From Bacteroidota bacterium (GTDB taxonomy: Bacteria; Bacteroidota; Bacteroidia; Bacteroidales; Tannerellaceae), in assembly GCA_023429375.1 (NCBI GenBank), contig JAEYVY010000007.1, positions 62,001 through 126,000 on the forward strand: a stretch of 64,000 bases of DNA. Direction: 5' to 3'. This document shows, in pieces, positions 50,102-59,146 of the stretch. Each line of letters opens with the position of its first letter. The first letter of the stretch is position 1. The notes under the pieces were generated by a model that was not told where the DNA came from, made no database searches, and worked only from the letters and a program-made list of their open reading frames with translations. A program made the position numbers and the translations under genes.

Positions 50102-51676
50102 CTAACTTTTTATAAGAGGTAAAGTAATAATAAATTTCGTTCCAATATTTCCAGTTCCATTTTCGGCACGAATCGTACCGTTATGTTCTTCCACGATTTT
50201 GCGGACATAGGCTAGCCCCAGTCCGAATCCTTTCACATCGTGTACGTTGCCAGTAGGGATACGATAGAAGCGGTCGAAAACTTTCTTCTGATACTCCTTC
50301 TTAATCCCTATTCCATTATCTTCAATAGTTATAAGCAGTTTGCCTCCCTCATTCGATGTCCGTGCCATCAACGTCAGCGGGGTATCCATCCTCCGATACT
50401 TAACGGCATTGTCGAGCAGGTTGAACAATACATTCGTGATATGCATTTCATCTACATAGATTGATGACTCTTCGGCCTGTAAATCAATATCGATTGTTCC
50501 GCCGTATTTCTCTACTTTCAATGTAAATGTGTTTGCTATGCTCGCAATGAGATCGTTAGCATCCAGCTCTTTCAGCTTCAAAGCAGCACGTTGTCTTTCA
50601 AAAAGAGACATCTGCAACACCTTTTCGACCAAGAAGCTGAGTCGTTTTGTCTCGTCGTTTATGACTCCCGAGATATGTTTGAATACATCGGGACTCTTCG
50701 TGATATCCGAGTCTTTCAACATTTGTGCTGCCAGCGAAATAGTAGACACAGGAGTTTTCAATTCATGTGTCATATTGTTAATGAAGTCGTTCTTCATTTC
50801 AGAAAGTTTCTTCTGGCGGAACACAATATAGATGGTGAACACAAACGTTACAAGTAATAGTAACGAGAAAATGACCGAGGGCACCAGGAAGGTTACCGAC
50901 TGAGCGATATAATCACTCTTAGTAGGGAAATATACCTTCAGAAAGTTCTGCTTTGAAGGAGGGTCTCCAGGAAAGAGAACTTGTGTAACCAATTCGGCCG
51001 GGTTGGGTTGTATATCACCACTCTGGTAGACCGTATTTCCGTCTTTGTTGATAACAAAGAAAAAGTATGGAATATCTAGTCCGTTATTTAATAACTCGGT
51101 CTTCAAATAAAAGTCCAGTTTCTTAAAATCCACACGCTCTTCAATTGGCTTCAGGTTGGCTGTATTCATGATGCTCAAGAGCAACTCGTCCATTAATCCT
51201 TTTTGATACAGGTATCTACTAGTTACGATGTCTTGAAGGTTTCGTGAAGCATTAACAATACTATTTGTCGACGTATTTGCTTTTTTAGTGGACGATAAAG
51301 ATGATAACGGTTCGAATCTATTATCCTCCAATAGTTGCATACGGCTCACTGTCTGATTGATGGCCGAGCCGTTTGAGTCGCGAAACTGAAGTTGATACTG
51401 TTCTTGCGTAATCACTCGTGTAGAGGCCTTAGAGTCAGGGACATTTTGGTAAACATAGGAGCTCTGACCTTGTTTAATGTCTTCTTCCATATATTTGCGC
51501 GTCTCATCCAGCTCTAGATTTCTTGAAACCTGGTGGAGGCTTCTTTTAACCGTTTCGCTGAATTGTTCACTGCTCGTTTTCAGAATGGTAGTCACGTAAG
51601 TTACCTGCAGATACAATAGCCCTGCAAAAGCAAATGCCATAACAATTGCTAATAACCAAACTGTAGACTTTCTCAT
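50102..51676 (-). CDS. rprX: Sensor histidine kinase (RprX-like)
   Basis: A 524-residue membrane kinase. TM1 is near residues 5-25 (TVWLLAIVMAFAFAGLLYL). A periplasmic sensing domain of ~235 residues comes next. TM2 is near 263-288. The phospho-acceptor is H304 in NNMTHELKTPVST. The N-box is NVLFNLLDNAVKYR, G1 IEDNGIGIKKEY, G2 GFGLGLAYVRKI. Length and layout match RprX. The gene immediately precedes rprY. The signal it reads is not known; the gene pair is housekeeping-like in this group. Confidence 0.9.
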   Translation of the reverse strand: MRKSTVWLLAIVMAFAFAGLLYLQVTYVTTILKTSSEQFSETVKRSLHQVSRNLELDETRKYMEEDIKQGQSSYVYQNVPDSKASTRVITQEQYQLQFRDSNGSAINQTVSRMQLLEDNRFEPLSSLSSTKKANTSTNSIVNASRNLQDIVTSRYLYQKGLMDELLLSIMNTANLKPIEERVDFKKLDFYLKTELLNNGLDIPYFFFVINKDGNTVYQSGDIQPNPAELVTQVLFPGDPPSKQNFLKVYFPTKSDYIAQSVTFLVPSVIFSLLLLVTFVFTIYIVFRQKKLSEMKNDFINNMTHELKTPVSTISLAAQMLKDSDITKSPDVFKHISGVINDETKRLSFLVEKVLQMSLFERQRAALKLKELDANDLIASIANTFTLKVEKYGGTIDIDLQAEESSIYVDEMHITNVLFNLLDNAVKYRRMDTPLTLMARTSNEGGKLLITIEDNGIGIKKEYQKKVFDRFYRIPTGNVHDVKGFGLGLAYVRKIVEEHNGTIRAENGTGNIGTKFIITLPLIKS

Positions 51677-51913
51677 ATTAAAGATATCCTTATATATTAT
51701 GGAACAAATAACGTTTATTTTAGTTTAATATTTACACAAAAAAAGTAAAAATAATAGCTTAAATATATTAAATATGTAAATATACATCATTCATTAATAC
51801 CTGTATCATATTGAAAATCAGTATTTATTTTTGGTTAAGGTTTTTTCGTAATGTTAAAATGCCTATTTGTTAAAATAAGGAGGTGATAAGGGCAAAACTT
51901 ACATTAAAACGAT

Positions 51914-51943
51914 GAAAGGCGTTTCTCTTCAGAAACACCTTTC
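51914..51943 (-). terminator. Terminator of the Gfo/Idh/MocA gene
   Basis: GAAAGGCGTTTCT (51914-51926) pairs with AGAAACACCTTTC (51931-51943) with one mismatch and a 4-base loop. It lies 24 bases past the minus-strand stop. The T run is weak. Confidence 0.6.
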
Positions 51944-51967
51944 ATTACTACTATGAACGGAAATGCA

Positions 51968-53404
51968 TTAAATCTTATAATAATCTTCCCAACCTTTGCG
52001 AGGAGGTTCGCCTACAAGCATTTGGTTGGCTAATGCATTATTTGTTATCTGCTTTGTCTTTCTGTCGAAAAGTAACTTTTCACCTAATTGCTGGCTTAAT
52101 ACTCCTAGGCAGAATACCTGGCTAAGCGGACCGGCGATTGAGAATGGTGAACGAGTCTTTTCTTTTCCCATACATGACAACAAGAAGTTTGCATAGTGAT
52201 TGGATGGGCTTTTAGGAACTTCTGGCAGTTTTGAAGCCATATCTTTCGCCACTTCGTCAGGGATGATAGAAAGTGTACTCCCGTGTGATCCTCCTTTGAA
52301 GGTAAGTGTCTTAGAATAGATTTCTTTACCCGGATTGAGTTTTGCAGGTTGTATTTTACCTCCGGCTACAGGTGGTATATTCGGATCTATTTCTGATACG
52401 CCATATCCTTCGGGTACAGCAGGGATGTTGTCCAATCCATCATACCAGGTAATATCCAAAGCCGGCATATTACCTCTTTCAGGGAATTTGAACTCAATCG
52501 TAGAAGACATGGGGAAGAAGAATTTATTGTGATCCTTCAAATAGGTAGGATTAATTTCGTAAGGCAATCCTAAATCAAGGAATTCGTGCGCCGTGTCGAT
52601 AATATGTGCGCCCCAGTCGCCCAAAGCACCCATCCCAAAGTCATACCAGCAACGCCATTGTCCGTTGACAAAGTCTTTGTTGTAATCGTGGTGTTTGACA
52701 ACGCCTAACCAAGTGTCCCAATCCATTGTGGCAGGAATTGGTTCAGCAGCAGGGAAACTCTTAATTTTCGGATCCCAATTGTGCCAGCGGCGTGAGTTGT
52801 TCATGTGAGCAGTGATAGCAGTCACATCTTTAATAATTCCTGCCTCAACCCAGGTTTTGAATTGGAAGTAGTTACCTTCAGAGTGCCCTTGATTACCCAT
52901 CTGTGTTACAACACCGTATTTCTTTTCGCCCTTCATCATGATTTCTACTTCATTAAAGGTGCGAGCCATCGGTTTCTCAACATAGACGTGTTTACCATGC
53001 GCCATAGCTTCCACAGTGATTGGGAAGTGAGCATGATCGGGTACACCTACTGTAACAGCATCAATCTTTGAGGCCATTTTGTCAAACATCTTTCTGAAAT
53101 CCTGAAAACGGGGAACGTCAGGAAACATATTCATAATTTCCTGTGTATGTGGAGCACCCATGTCTACATCACATAGGGCAACTATATTGCAAAGTCCGGT
53201 ATTGTACAGTTCTTTTGCAATTTCTCCTCCGCGGAAACCGATACCGATAAGTGCCAGGTTTACACGATCATTAGGGCTTATAAAAGGATTGGCAGGCATT
53301 GTTTTGGCTCTTAACGGAGTCCAAAATGCAGGTATGGCAGTCGCAGCCGATGCGGCTAAGGCTTGTTTTAAAAATAAGCGTCTTGAAATTTCATTTGCTT
53401 TCAT
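51968..53404 (-). CDS. Tat-exported Gfo/Idh/MocA-family oxidoreductase
   Basis: A 478-residue NAD(P)-binding oxidoreductase. The N terminus has a perfect twin-arginine signal (SRRLFLKQALAASAATAIPA), so it is exported folded, with cofactor. The Rossmann start is RVNLALIGIGFRGGEIAKEL. The EKPMA motif (HGKHVYVEKPMART) and the substrate-domain HIIDTAHEF fit the family. The start at 53404 is used because the signal begins there. Members in Bacteroidota act on sugar derivatives, for example by dehydrogenation or as NAD-dependent glycosidase partners, but the substrate is unknown. Confidence 0.9.
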   Translation of the reverse strand: MKANEISRRLFLKQALAASAATAIPAFWTPLRAKTMPANPFISPNDRVNLALIGIGFRGGEIAKELYNTGLCNIVALCDVDMGAPHTQEIMNMFPDVPRFQDFRKMFDKMASKIDAVTVGVPDHAHFPITVEAMAHGKHVYVEKPMARTFNEVEIMMKGEKKYGVVTQMGNQGHSEGNYFQFKTWVEAGIIKDVTAITAHMNNSRRWHNWDPKIKSFPAAEPIPATMDWDTWLGVVKHHDYNKDFVNGQWRCWYDFGMGALGDWGAHIIDTAHEFLDLGLPYEINPTYLKDHNKFFFPMSSTIEFKFPERGNMPALDITWYDGLDNIPAVPEGYGVSEIDPNIPPVAGGKIQPAKLNPGKEIYSKTLTFKGGSHGSTLSIIPDEVAKDMASKLPEVPKSPSNHYANFLLSCMGKEKTRSPFSIAGPLSQVFCLGVLSQQLGEKLLFDRKTKQITNNALANQMLVGEPPRKGWEDYYKI

Positions 53405-53671
53405 GGTATTCTTGTCTATTAGATTATATACTGTTTGCGCAAACACAGGTAATTGTTGCGAATGTAATTATTTTTTTTCTTTAATAAGTCTTTTTACAAT
53501 AAAAAACGATGTTTGAGGTTAATGAATTGTAAATTAATTATTTGATTTTTTCAAATGCAAGGTTTCATAGAAGAGGTGCGATAAGTGAAAAATGCTGTTA
53601 ATATAGAATTTCGAAATACGAAAAAAACATAAAAATTAAAATTTAAGCGTGCGTACAATGGTATTTTATTA

Positions 53672-53814
53672 TATATTTGCTTCTCTGCAATTTTAAGTGC
53701 AGAAAAAATTTCCCTTATTAAGAAACACTATTCATACCTTAACTAACTTTTTCTTTTTGTTTAAAACGGTTAAATGTGGAAACGGCTGGATGAGAATTTA
53801 GCCGTTTCTTTTTT
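53672..53814 (+). ncRNA. Candidate small RNA with -7 box and terminator
   Basis: A perfect -7 box TATATTTG lies at 53672-53679. Then come a 5' hairpin (TCTGCA 53684-53689 with TGCAGA 53698-53703), an AT-rich middle and an intrinsic terminator (GAAACGGCT 53779-53787 with AGCCGTTTC 53800-53808, then T6). The predicted transcript runs about 53685-53814, near 130 nt. There is no ORF and no plus-strand gene within 3 kb on either side to explain the terminator. No -33 TTTG was found. The RNA family is not recognised. Confidence 0.4.
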
Positions 53815-53878
53815 ATATTCCTGCATCCTTTTTCTTTTTCATAACCATTAGGATGAAATTTTAAAACCTAAAGGAAGG

Positions 53879-53954
53879 TTTTCTATTTCTATATATATGG
53901 AAAAATTGTTCTATATATATAGAAAAACTTTACCACAGATATGGAAATAGAAAA
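53879..53954. repeat. Palindromic element with 22-base units, copy B
   Basis: TTTTCTATTTCTATAT (53879-53894) pairs with ATATGGAAATAGAAAA (53939-53954) with one mismatch. Three tandem units of 22 bases lie inside, the first two starting CTATATATAT. It resembles the copy at 27368-27459 in either orientation, because both are near-palindromic; the flank after the element, containing AAAAACAT, is also alike. Confidence 0.6.
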
Positions 53955-54056
53955 GCATCCCGAGTGTTTTGCAAAAACATTACGATATAAATCTTTTTTG
54001 TTCGAGGTGTTCCGATTGATTGAAATGGATGTATTGTCTGCTGACTCTTACGCTAC

Positions 54057-55274
54057 TTAAAAATAGTCAGAGAAATAAGGTTGTTCGTCCGGAATTATTC
54101 TCTCAAGCATCTTCAGTGTTTTGTGGTCGGTTTTTAAATGCTCTACCTTATAGAAATAAGAAGGTCTACGAAAACACATAAGCAGAGCAGTTAATGTTTG
54201 AATGGAAACTTTTACACTAGGCCCAATCTTTTCTCGCACAATTTCCAGCTTTCCATCTTTGGTCCAGCTCAATCCGAATATACCCTGGTTCCATTCCGCT
54301 AACGGATCGGTCACTTCGAAATGGAATTTATGTCCTTTGCTAACAAAGGGATACTCCTTCAAGAAAGCTCCTACATCGACAATACGCCCCATGAAATAAG
54401 GTTCTATCGTTTCTGTAATTTGACTATCATCCAGAAGATAGGCAATCGGCTCGTTCTTATAAACATGGCCTTCCAATTTATCAATCATCGAATCGTGGGC
54501 ATGGATGAAGTTCCATAATCCTTTTCTTGCTTCCTGGTTCAGGTAGATTATTTCTTTGATATGAAACACGTCGTCTTCAATCCAATACATTACGTATCCC
54601 ATAGGAATATTGTCACCATCGAAATAAACGGCCGCATTTCGTTCCTCTTCATTTTCCCAACGCCAATATTCATCCCACTCGAGCTTTTCACGAATCATAG
54701 CACCATGCGTTGACTTAGCAAAGCGGTCGTATATATCTATGACCAACTTGTCGTCGATTGGAACCCGCTCAACGTAACCAGGCAATTCGGGGTATTTAGG
54801 TATCTGGGTGTCTTTAAGCACGAAGGTAAGATGTTCGGAGATTATCTCCCATCCCTTCTTTCTATAATAAGGTATGGAGTAGGGGTAGAGATAAGAGATC
54901 AACTGTTTCTTTTCACGCATTTTTTCCATCCCTACTTTGATTAGGTCGTTCATCAGCCCCATGTTTGTATATTCCGGGTATGTGCCGACGCCGGTAACCC
55001 CTCCCATCTTGAAGAGTTTGCCGTGTATGTTTACTAGGCAGGGATATATACTTAGCTGAGAAACCAGTCGTTCACCATTGAACCACCCCAGTACTTCCGA
55101 CATTTGAAGTACCGGGCGTTTCGCTCGGACTATTTCGCCGTCTTCGTATCCGCTTTCTTCCAGTTCCTGATTGGTCACTTGGAAGACGTAACGCAGCAAC
55201 TCATTATATTGATCTAAATATTTGACGCTGACCGGTTTTAAAACTAACTGTTCGCGTAATTTATGGCCTTGCAT
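54057..55274 (-). CDS. GNAT acetyltransferase with sterol-carrier-like domain (Eis-like)
   Basis: A 405-residue protein. Residues ~15-150 form a GNAT domain with the acetyl-CoA region GGVTGVGTYPEYTNMGLMND. A second, degenerate GNAT-like domain follows (~150-290; YVMYWIEDDVFHIKEI). The C-terminal ~100 residues are an SCP2-like domain (LDWTKDGK-like LSWTKDGKLEIV). This order matches Eis and related multi-domain acetyltransferases, some of which modify aminoglycosides or lysines. The substrate here is unknown and no antibiotic context is seen. Confidence 0.8.
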   Translation of the reverse strand: MQGHKLREQLVLKPVSVKYLDQYNELLRYVFQVTNQELEESGYEDGEIVRAKRPVLQMSEVLGWFNGERLVSQLSIYPCLVNIHGKLFKMGGVTGVGTYPEYTNMGLMNDLIKVGMEKMREKKQLISYLYPYSIPYYRKKGWEIISEHLTFVLKDTQIPKYPELPGYVERVPIDDKLVIDIYDRFAKSTHGAMIREKLEWDEYWRWENEEERNAAVYFDGDNIPMGYVMYWIEDDVFHIKEIIYLNQEARKGLWNFIHAHDSMIDKLEGHVYKNEPIAYLLDDSQITETIEPYFMGRIVDVGAFLKEYPFVSKGHKFHFEVTDPLAEWNQGIFGLSWTKDGKLEIVREKIGPSVKVSIQTLTALLMCFRRPSYFYKVEHLKTDHKTLKMLERIIPDEQPYFSDYF

Positions 55275-55360
55275 GATCTTGTATAAATTCGTTGCAAATG
55301 TATCATTTATTCCATACCGTTATCAAATCGTCTCCGATTATTATCCTGGAATAAATGGGT

Positions 55361-56932
55361 TTACTTTGATGCTGGTGGATAGTCGAGGGTATAATGGAGT
55401 CCTCGGCTTTCTTTACGTTCCATGGCTTGGCGCATAATCAGATAGCCGGTGTTTACCATGTTACGCAGTTCGCATATTTCTTTGGAAGCTACGGAGCGTT
55501 TGAATAAGCTTTCAGTCTCTTCATAGATGGTGTCGAGTCGGTTCCATGCGCGCTTAAGGCGGATATCCGAACGAACGATACCCACATAGGTGCTCATGAT
55601 TTGTCCCACTTCCTTGACGCTTTGCGTAATAAGCACCAACTCTTCAGCTGAGCTTGTGCCTTCGTCGTTCCATGCCGGTATATTCTCTTGATAGCTGAGG
55701 TTATGCAGAATCGAGCAACTGTGCTTGGCTGCTGCATCGGCATAGACTACGGCTTCAATCAGCGAGTTAGATGCTAATCGATTGCCGCCATGCAGGCCTG
55801 TGCAGGCACATTCGCCCACGGCATACAGCCTGTATATAGATGAGCGGGCATCCAGATCTACTTTTATACCTCCACACAGATAGTGCGCTGCCGGAGCTAC
55901 AGGGATGTAGTCTTTCGTGATGTCGATACCTATTTCGAGACATTTCTTATAGATATTAGGGAAATGCTTTTTTGTTTCCTCCGCATCTTTGTGAGTAACA
56001 TCCAGATAAACATGTTCGTCTCCACGGTTTTTCATTTCATTATCAATGGCACGGGCAACGATGTCACGAGGTGCAAGCGACAAACGCTCGTCATACTTTT
56101 GCATAAACTCCTTCCCGTCTTTTGTGCGTAAAACGGCTCCGTAGCCTCTCATGGCTTCGGTAATCAGAAATGAAGGCCTGTCGCCTGGGTGGTAAAGAGC
56201 GGTTGGGTGAAATTGCACGAACTCCATGTCTTTTACCGTTCCTTTTGCACGGTATACCATGGCAATACCATCACCAGTGGCTACCAATGGGTTGGTAGTA
56301 GTCTGATAGATAGCTCCGATACCTCCGGTTGCCATCAGCGTAATTTTTGAAAGGAAGGTATCGATTTGTCCGGTTTTCATATCCATGATATAGGCACCGT
56401 AACATTCAATATCCGGAGTCTGACGGGTTACGGTTACACCTAAATGATGCTGGGTAAGAATTTCAATCGTGAAATGATTTTCAAAGATGTCTATGTTGGC
56501 ATGTTTGCGTACGGCTTTGATCAGGCTATCCTGAATTTCTGCACCTGTATTGTCTTTATGGTGGAGTATACGAAATTCGGAATGGCCGCCTTCGCGGTGA
56601 AGGTCGAAATTGCCTTTCTCGTCTTTGTCGAAATCGACTCCCCAACTGATGAGTTCTTTTATTTGAGCAGGAGCCTCGCGGACTACCTTTTCTACTGCAG
56701 CCGGGTCGCTTAGCTGGTCGCCGGCAATCATCGTATCCTGAATATGTTTCTCAAAATTGTCTGTGATCAGGTTCGTTACAGAAGCTATCCCTCCTTGTGC
56801 AAAATACGTGTTTGCTTCTTCCAGGTTGGTTTTTGAGATTAGGGCAACTTTCCCCTTCCCAGCCACTTTAAGCGCAAAGCTCATTCCTGCTATACCTGTT
56901 CCAATAACTAAGAAGTCGTATCTTTTTACCAT
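55361..56932 (-). CDS. nadB: L-aspartate oxidase NadB
   Basis: A 523-residue flavoprotein that oxidises aspartate to iminoaspartate for NadA, first step of de novo NAD synthesis. The FAD dinucleotide motif is GTGIAGMSFAL near residue 12. The catalytic-site segments EFVQFHPTALYHPGDRP and HYLCGGIKVDLDARSS are present, as is GLHGGNRLASNSLIEAVVYA. The helical C-terminal domain is shorter than in E. coli. nadA is 50 kb away on the same strand. It is divergent from the DUF4271 gene. Confidence 0.96.
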   Translation of the reverse strand: MVKRYDFLVIGTGIAGMSFALKVAGKGKVALISKTNLEEANTYFAQGGIASVTNLITDNFEKHIQDTMIAGDQLSDPAAVEKVVREAPAQIKELISWGVDFDKDEKGNFDLHREGGHSEFRILHHKDNTGAEIQDSLIKAVRKHANIDIFENHFTIEILTQHHLGVTVTRQTPDIECYGAYIMDMKTGQIDTFLSKITLMATGGIGAIYQTTTNPLVATGDGIAMVYRAKGTVKDMEFVQFHPTALYHPGDRPSFLITEAMRGYGAVLRTKDGKEFMQKYDERLSLAPRDIVARAIDNEMKNRGDEHVYLDVTHKDAEETKKHFPNIYKKCLEIGIDITKDYIPVAPAAHYLCGGIKVDLDARSSIYRLYAVGECACTGLHGGNRLASNSLIEAVVYADAAAKHSCSILHNLSYQENIPAWNDEGTSSAEELVLITQSVKEVGQIMSTYVGIVRSDIRLKRAWNRLDTIYEETESLFKRSVASKEICELRNMVNTGYLIMRQAMERKESRGLHYTLDYPPASK

Positions 56933-57015
56933 AGTATACTTTCTTTAGAACCACAAAAATAGAAATTAAAACTGTTCGCTGTCATGAAGCGAATAAAATC
57001 AACCTTGTTTTTTCA

Positions 57016-57023
57016 TATCTTTG
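57016..57023 (+). promoter_or_regulatory. -7 box of the DUF4271-hemD-rnpA unit
   Basis: TATCTTTG matches TAnnTTTG, 26 bases before the ATG at 57050. It lies downstream of the in-frame ATG at 56984 and so favours 57050. Confidence 0.55.
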
Positions 57024-57049
57024 CACTTGAGATAGAGCGTGATAAAAGC

Positions 57050-57781
57050 ATGAAGGATTTGTTTGAAGGATTTGTCGGGATTCGTTTATGGGACGGGCAG
57101 GTGTTGAATGATTTTTTGTTCACCATGATACTGGCTGTTCTGATCCTGTTTGCTTTTGTGTTCAGGTATAATTATCGTGCTTGTTTGAAGATGTTTAGCG
57201 ATGTTCTATATGTCAAAGAACGGCAAAGTCTTTTTGATAAAGGAACGGTGTCTGATACTCCTTTCCGGGCGTTTATGCTCTTTCAGGCGCTTTTACTGTG
57301 TACTCTGTTTTGCTTCTCCTATTTTTATTCCCAAGGATACCTTGATTTTGAGCTTACATTAAACAATATCCTGTTATGTGTTGGAGTGCTGTTTGCAATC
57401 ATCTTCTTGTTCACCCTTTTCAAATGGATGTTGTACGAGTTGACAGGTATGATATTTTCAGATCCGAACAAATTCAGAATTTGGCGAAGCAGTTACGTTG
57501 CCACGATGGGCACATGGGGTATTTTTTTATATGTGCCTGTAGTCTGGTCGGCTCTATGGGGAATGTACCCGAGTGCGTCATTGGGCTTGTTTATAGTGTC
57601 CTATATTCTATGTCGTTTTGTAATAGCATATAAGGCTTTGCGTATATTTTACCGAAAAAACACAGGGATTTTGTATATAAATTTGTATCTTTGCACCCAA
57701 GAAATTTTACCTCTGGTATTTTTGTACGAAGGTATAGTTTGTTTGTATAACTTTATCAAGATGAGTACTTTATGGCATTGA
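57050..57781 (+). CDS. DUF4271 membrane protein
   Basis: A 243-residue membrane protein with about seven helices, including LNDFLFTMILAVLILFAFVF, LFQALLLCTLFCFSYFY and the terminal FIVSYILCRFVIAYKAL. It matches DUF4271, found in Bacteroidota next to uroporphyrinogen-III synthase. The start at 57050 follows the -7 box. It overlaps the hemD start by 10 bases, indicating translational coupling. Function unknown; the constant link to hemD hints at haem metabolism but does not prove it. Confidence 0.8.
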   Translation: MKDLFEGFVGIRLWDGQVLNDFLFTMILAVLILFAFVFRYNYRACLKMFSDVLYVKERQSLFDKGTVSDTPFRAFMLFQALLLCTLFCFSYFYSQGYLDFELTLNNILLCVGVLFAIIFLFTLFKWMLYELTGMIFSDPNKFRIWRSSYVATMGTWGIFLYVPVVWSALWGMYPSASLGLFIVSYILCRFVIAYKALRIFYRKNTGILYINLYLCTQEILPLVFLYEGIVCLYNFIKMSTLWH

Positions 57782-58536
57782 GTATAAAGAAAGTTTTAAT
57801 ATCGCAGCCCCGACCTACGACCGAGAAATCACCCTATTTTGATATAGCAGAAAAATATGGAGTAGAAATAGATTTTAGGCCTTTCATTAAGGTGGAGCCT
57901 ATAAATTCTAAGGAGTTCAGACAACAAAAGATATCTATCTTGGATCATTCTGCTGTTATCTTTACTGCCCGTACAGCTATAGACCACTTCTTTCAATTGT
58001 GTGAAGAATTAAGGGTAACTATCCCTGAAACAATGAAGTACTTCTGTATGACAGAGGCAATTGCTGTTTATCTACAGAAATACATCGTATACCGCAAGCG
58101 TAAAATCTTTTTTGGTCAAACCGGAAAAGTAGAAGATCTTGTAACCGTCATTGGCAAACATGCAAAAGAAAAATATATCATTCCGGTATCAGATGTCCAT
58201 AAAGACGATTTGATGTCCTTGCTGGAAGCAAAAAAGATAAACTTTACCAAGGCTGTCATGTATCGTACGGTAAGTAACGATTTTCAGGAGAACGAAGCAT
58301 TCGATTATGATATGCTTGTTTTCTTCAGCCCCTCAGGTATCGCTTCCTTACTGAAAAACTTCCCTGAATTCAAGCAAGACAATATCCGTATCGGATGCTT
58401 TGGGCCAACTACTGCCAAGGCTGTAAAGGAAGCAGGATTGCGATTGGATGTGGAAGCTCCTTCTCCTGAGGCTCCGTCTATGACGGCTGCTCTTGAATTG
58501 TATCTGAAAAAAGAGTTGAGTGATAAAAAGAAATAA
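57772..58536 (+). CDS. hemD: Uroporphyrinogen-III synthase (HemD family)
   Basis: A 254-residue enzyme of the HemD fold, two alpha/beta domains joined by a linker. It closes hydroxymethylbilane into uroporphyrinogen III. Visible signatures are VLISQPRPTTEKSPYFDIAE near the start, the middle IFFGQTGKVEDLVTVI and the late LVFFSPSGIASLLKNFPEF and IGCFGPTTAKAV. The low sequence conservation of HemD makes the call probable rather than certain. It overlaps DUF4271 upstream and rnpA downstream by one base. Confidence 0.85.
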   Translation: MALSIKKVLISQPRPTTEKSPYFDIAEKYGVEIDFRPFIKVEPINSKEFRQQKISILDHSAVIFTARTAIDHFFQLCEELRVTIPETMKYFCMTEAIAVYLQKYIVYRKRKIFFGQTGKVEDLVTVIGKHAKEKYIIPVSDVHKDDLMSLLEAKKINFTKAVMYRTVSNDFQENEAFDYDMLVFFSPSGIASLLKNFPEFKQDNIRIGCFGPTTAKAVKEAGLRLDVEAPSPEAPSMTAALELYLKKELSDKKK

Positions 58537-58925
58537 TGACAGAAACTAGGTTTACTCTCACGAAAGAGGAACGCCTGTCATGGAAACGCTACATTGACTT
58601 GTTGTTTGAAAAAGGACAGTCTTTTGTAGCGTTTCCATTACGGGTCATCTATTTGACTGTCGAACAGGAAATGCCGGCTACTTCTTCGATATTGATAAAT
58701 GTCTCAAAAAAGAAGTTTAAACGAGCTGTCAAACGTAATAAAGTCAAACGGCAAGTAAGAGAAGCCTATCGCTTGCAAAAGCCAGAGTTGATTACTCATC
58801 TAAAGGAAAGAAACAAGAATTTGCTTATTGCATTTCTCTATCTGGACAAGGAGATTCATCCTCATACGACGATTGAAAAGGCCATGCGGAAAACCATTTT
58901 CCAGCTCAAGGAAAGAATCGAATGA
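58536..58925 (+). CDS. rnpA: Ribonuclease P protein component RnpA
   Basis: A 129-residue basic protein that assists the M1 RNA in processing tRNA 5' ends. The RNR-type signature FKRAVKRNKVKRQVREAYR is clear, and the N terminus has LTKEERLSWKRYIDLLFEKG. It overlaps hemD by one base and yidD by four. Unlike most bacteria, there is no rpmH or dnaA next to it. Confidence 0.95.
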   Translation: MTETRFTLTKEERLSWKRYIDLLFEKGQSFVAFPLRVIYLTVEQEMPATSSILINVSKKKFKRAVKRNKVKRQVREAYRLQKPELITHLKERNKNLLIAFLYLDKEIHPHTTIEKAMRKTIFQLKERIE

Positions 58926-59143
58926 AAAAATTATTGACTTCCATTTTGTTAATCCCGGTTTACTTTTATAAGTATTGTATTTCTCCTTATACTCCACCTT
59001 CGTGCAGATATACACCTACCTGTTCTGAATATGCCGTACAGGCATTAAAGAAGTACGGACCTTTGAAAGGACTTTATCTGGCCACCAAACGTATTTTAAG
59101 ATGCCACCCTTGGGGCGGCAGTGGTTACGACCCCGTTCCCTGA
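58922..59143 (+). CDS. yidD: Membrane protein insertion efficiency factor YidD
   Basis: A 73-residue membrane-associated protein with an amphipathic N-terminal helix (LTSILLIPVYFYKYCISPYT) and the conserved cysteines in SCRYTPTCSEYAVQALKKYG, ending CHPWGGSGYDPVP. It helps YidC-mediated insertion. The ATG overlaps the rnpA stop. Confidence 0.96.
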   Translation: MKKLLTSILLIPVYFYKYCISPYTPPSCRYTPTCSEYAVQALKKYGPLKGLYLATKRILRCHPWGGSGYDPVP

Positions 59144-59146
59144 CAC

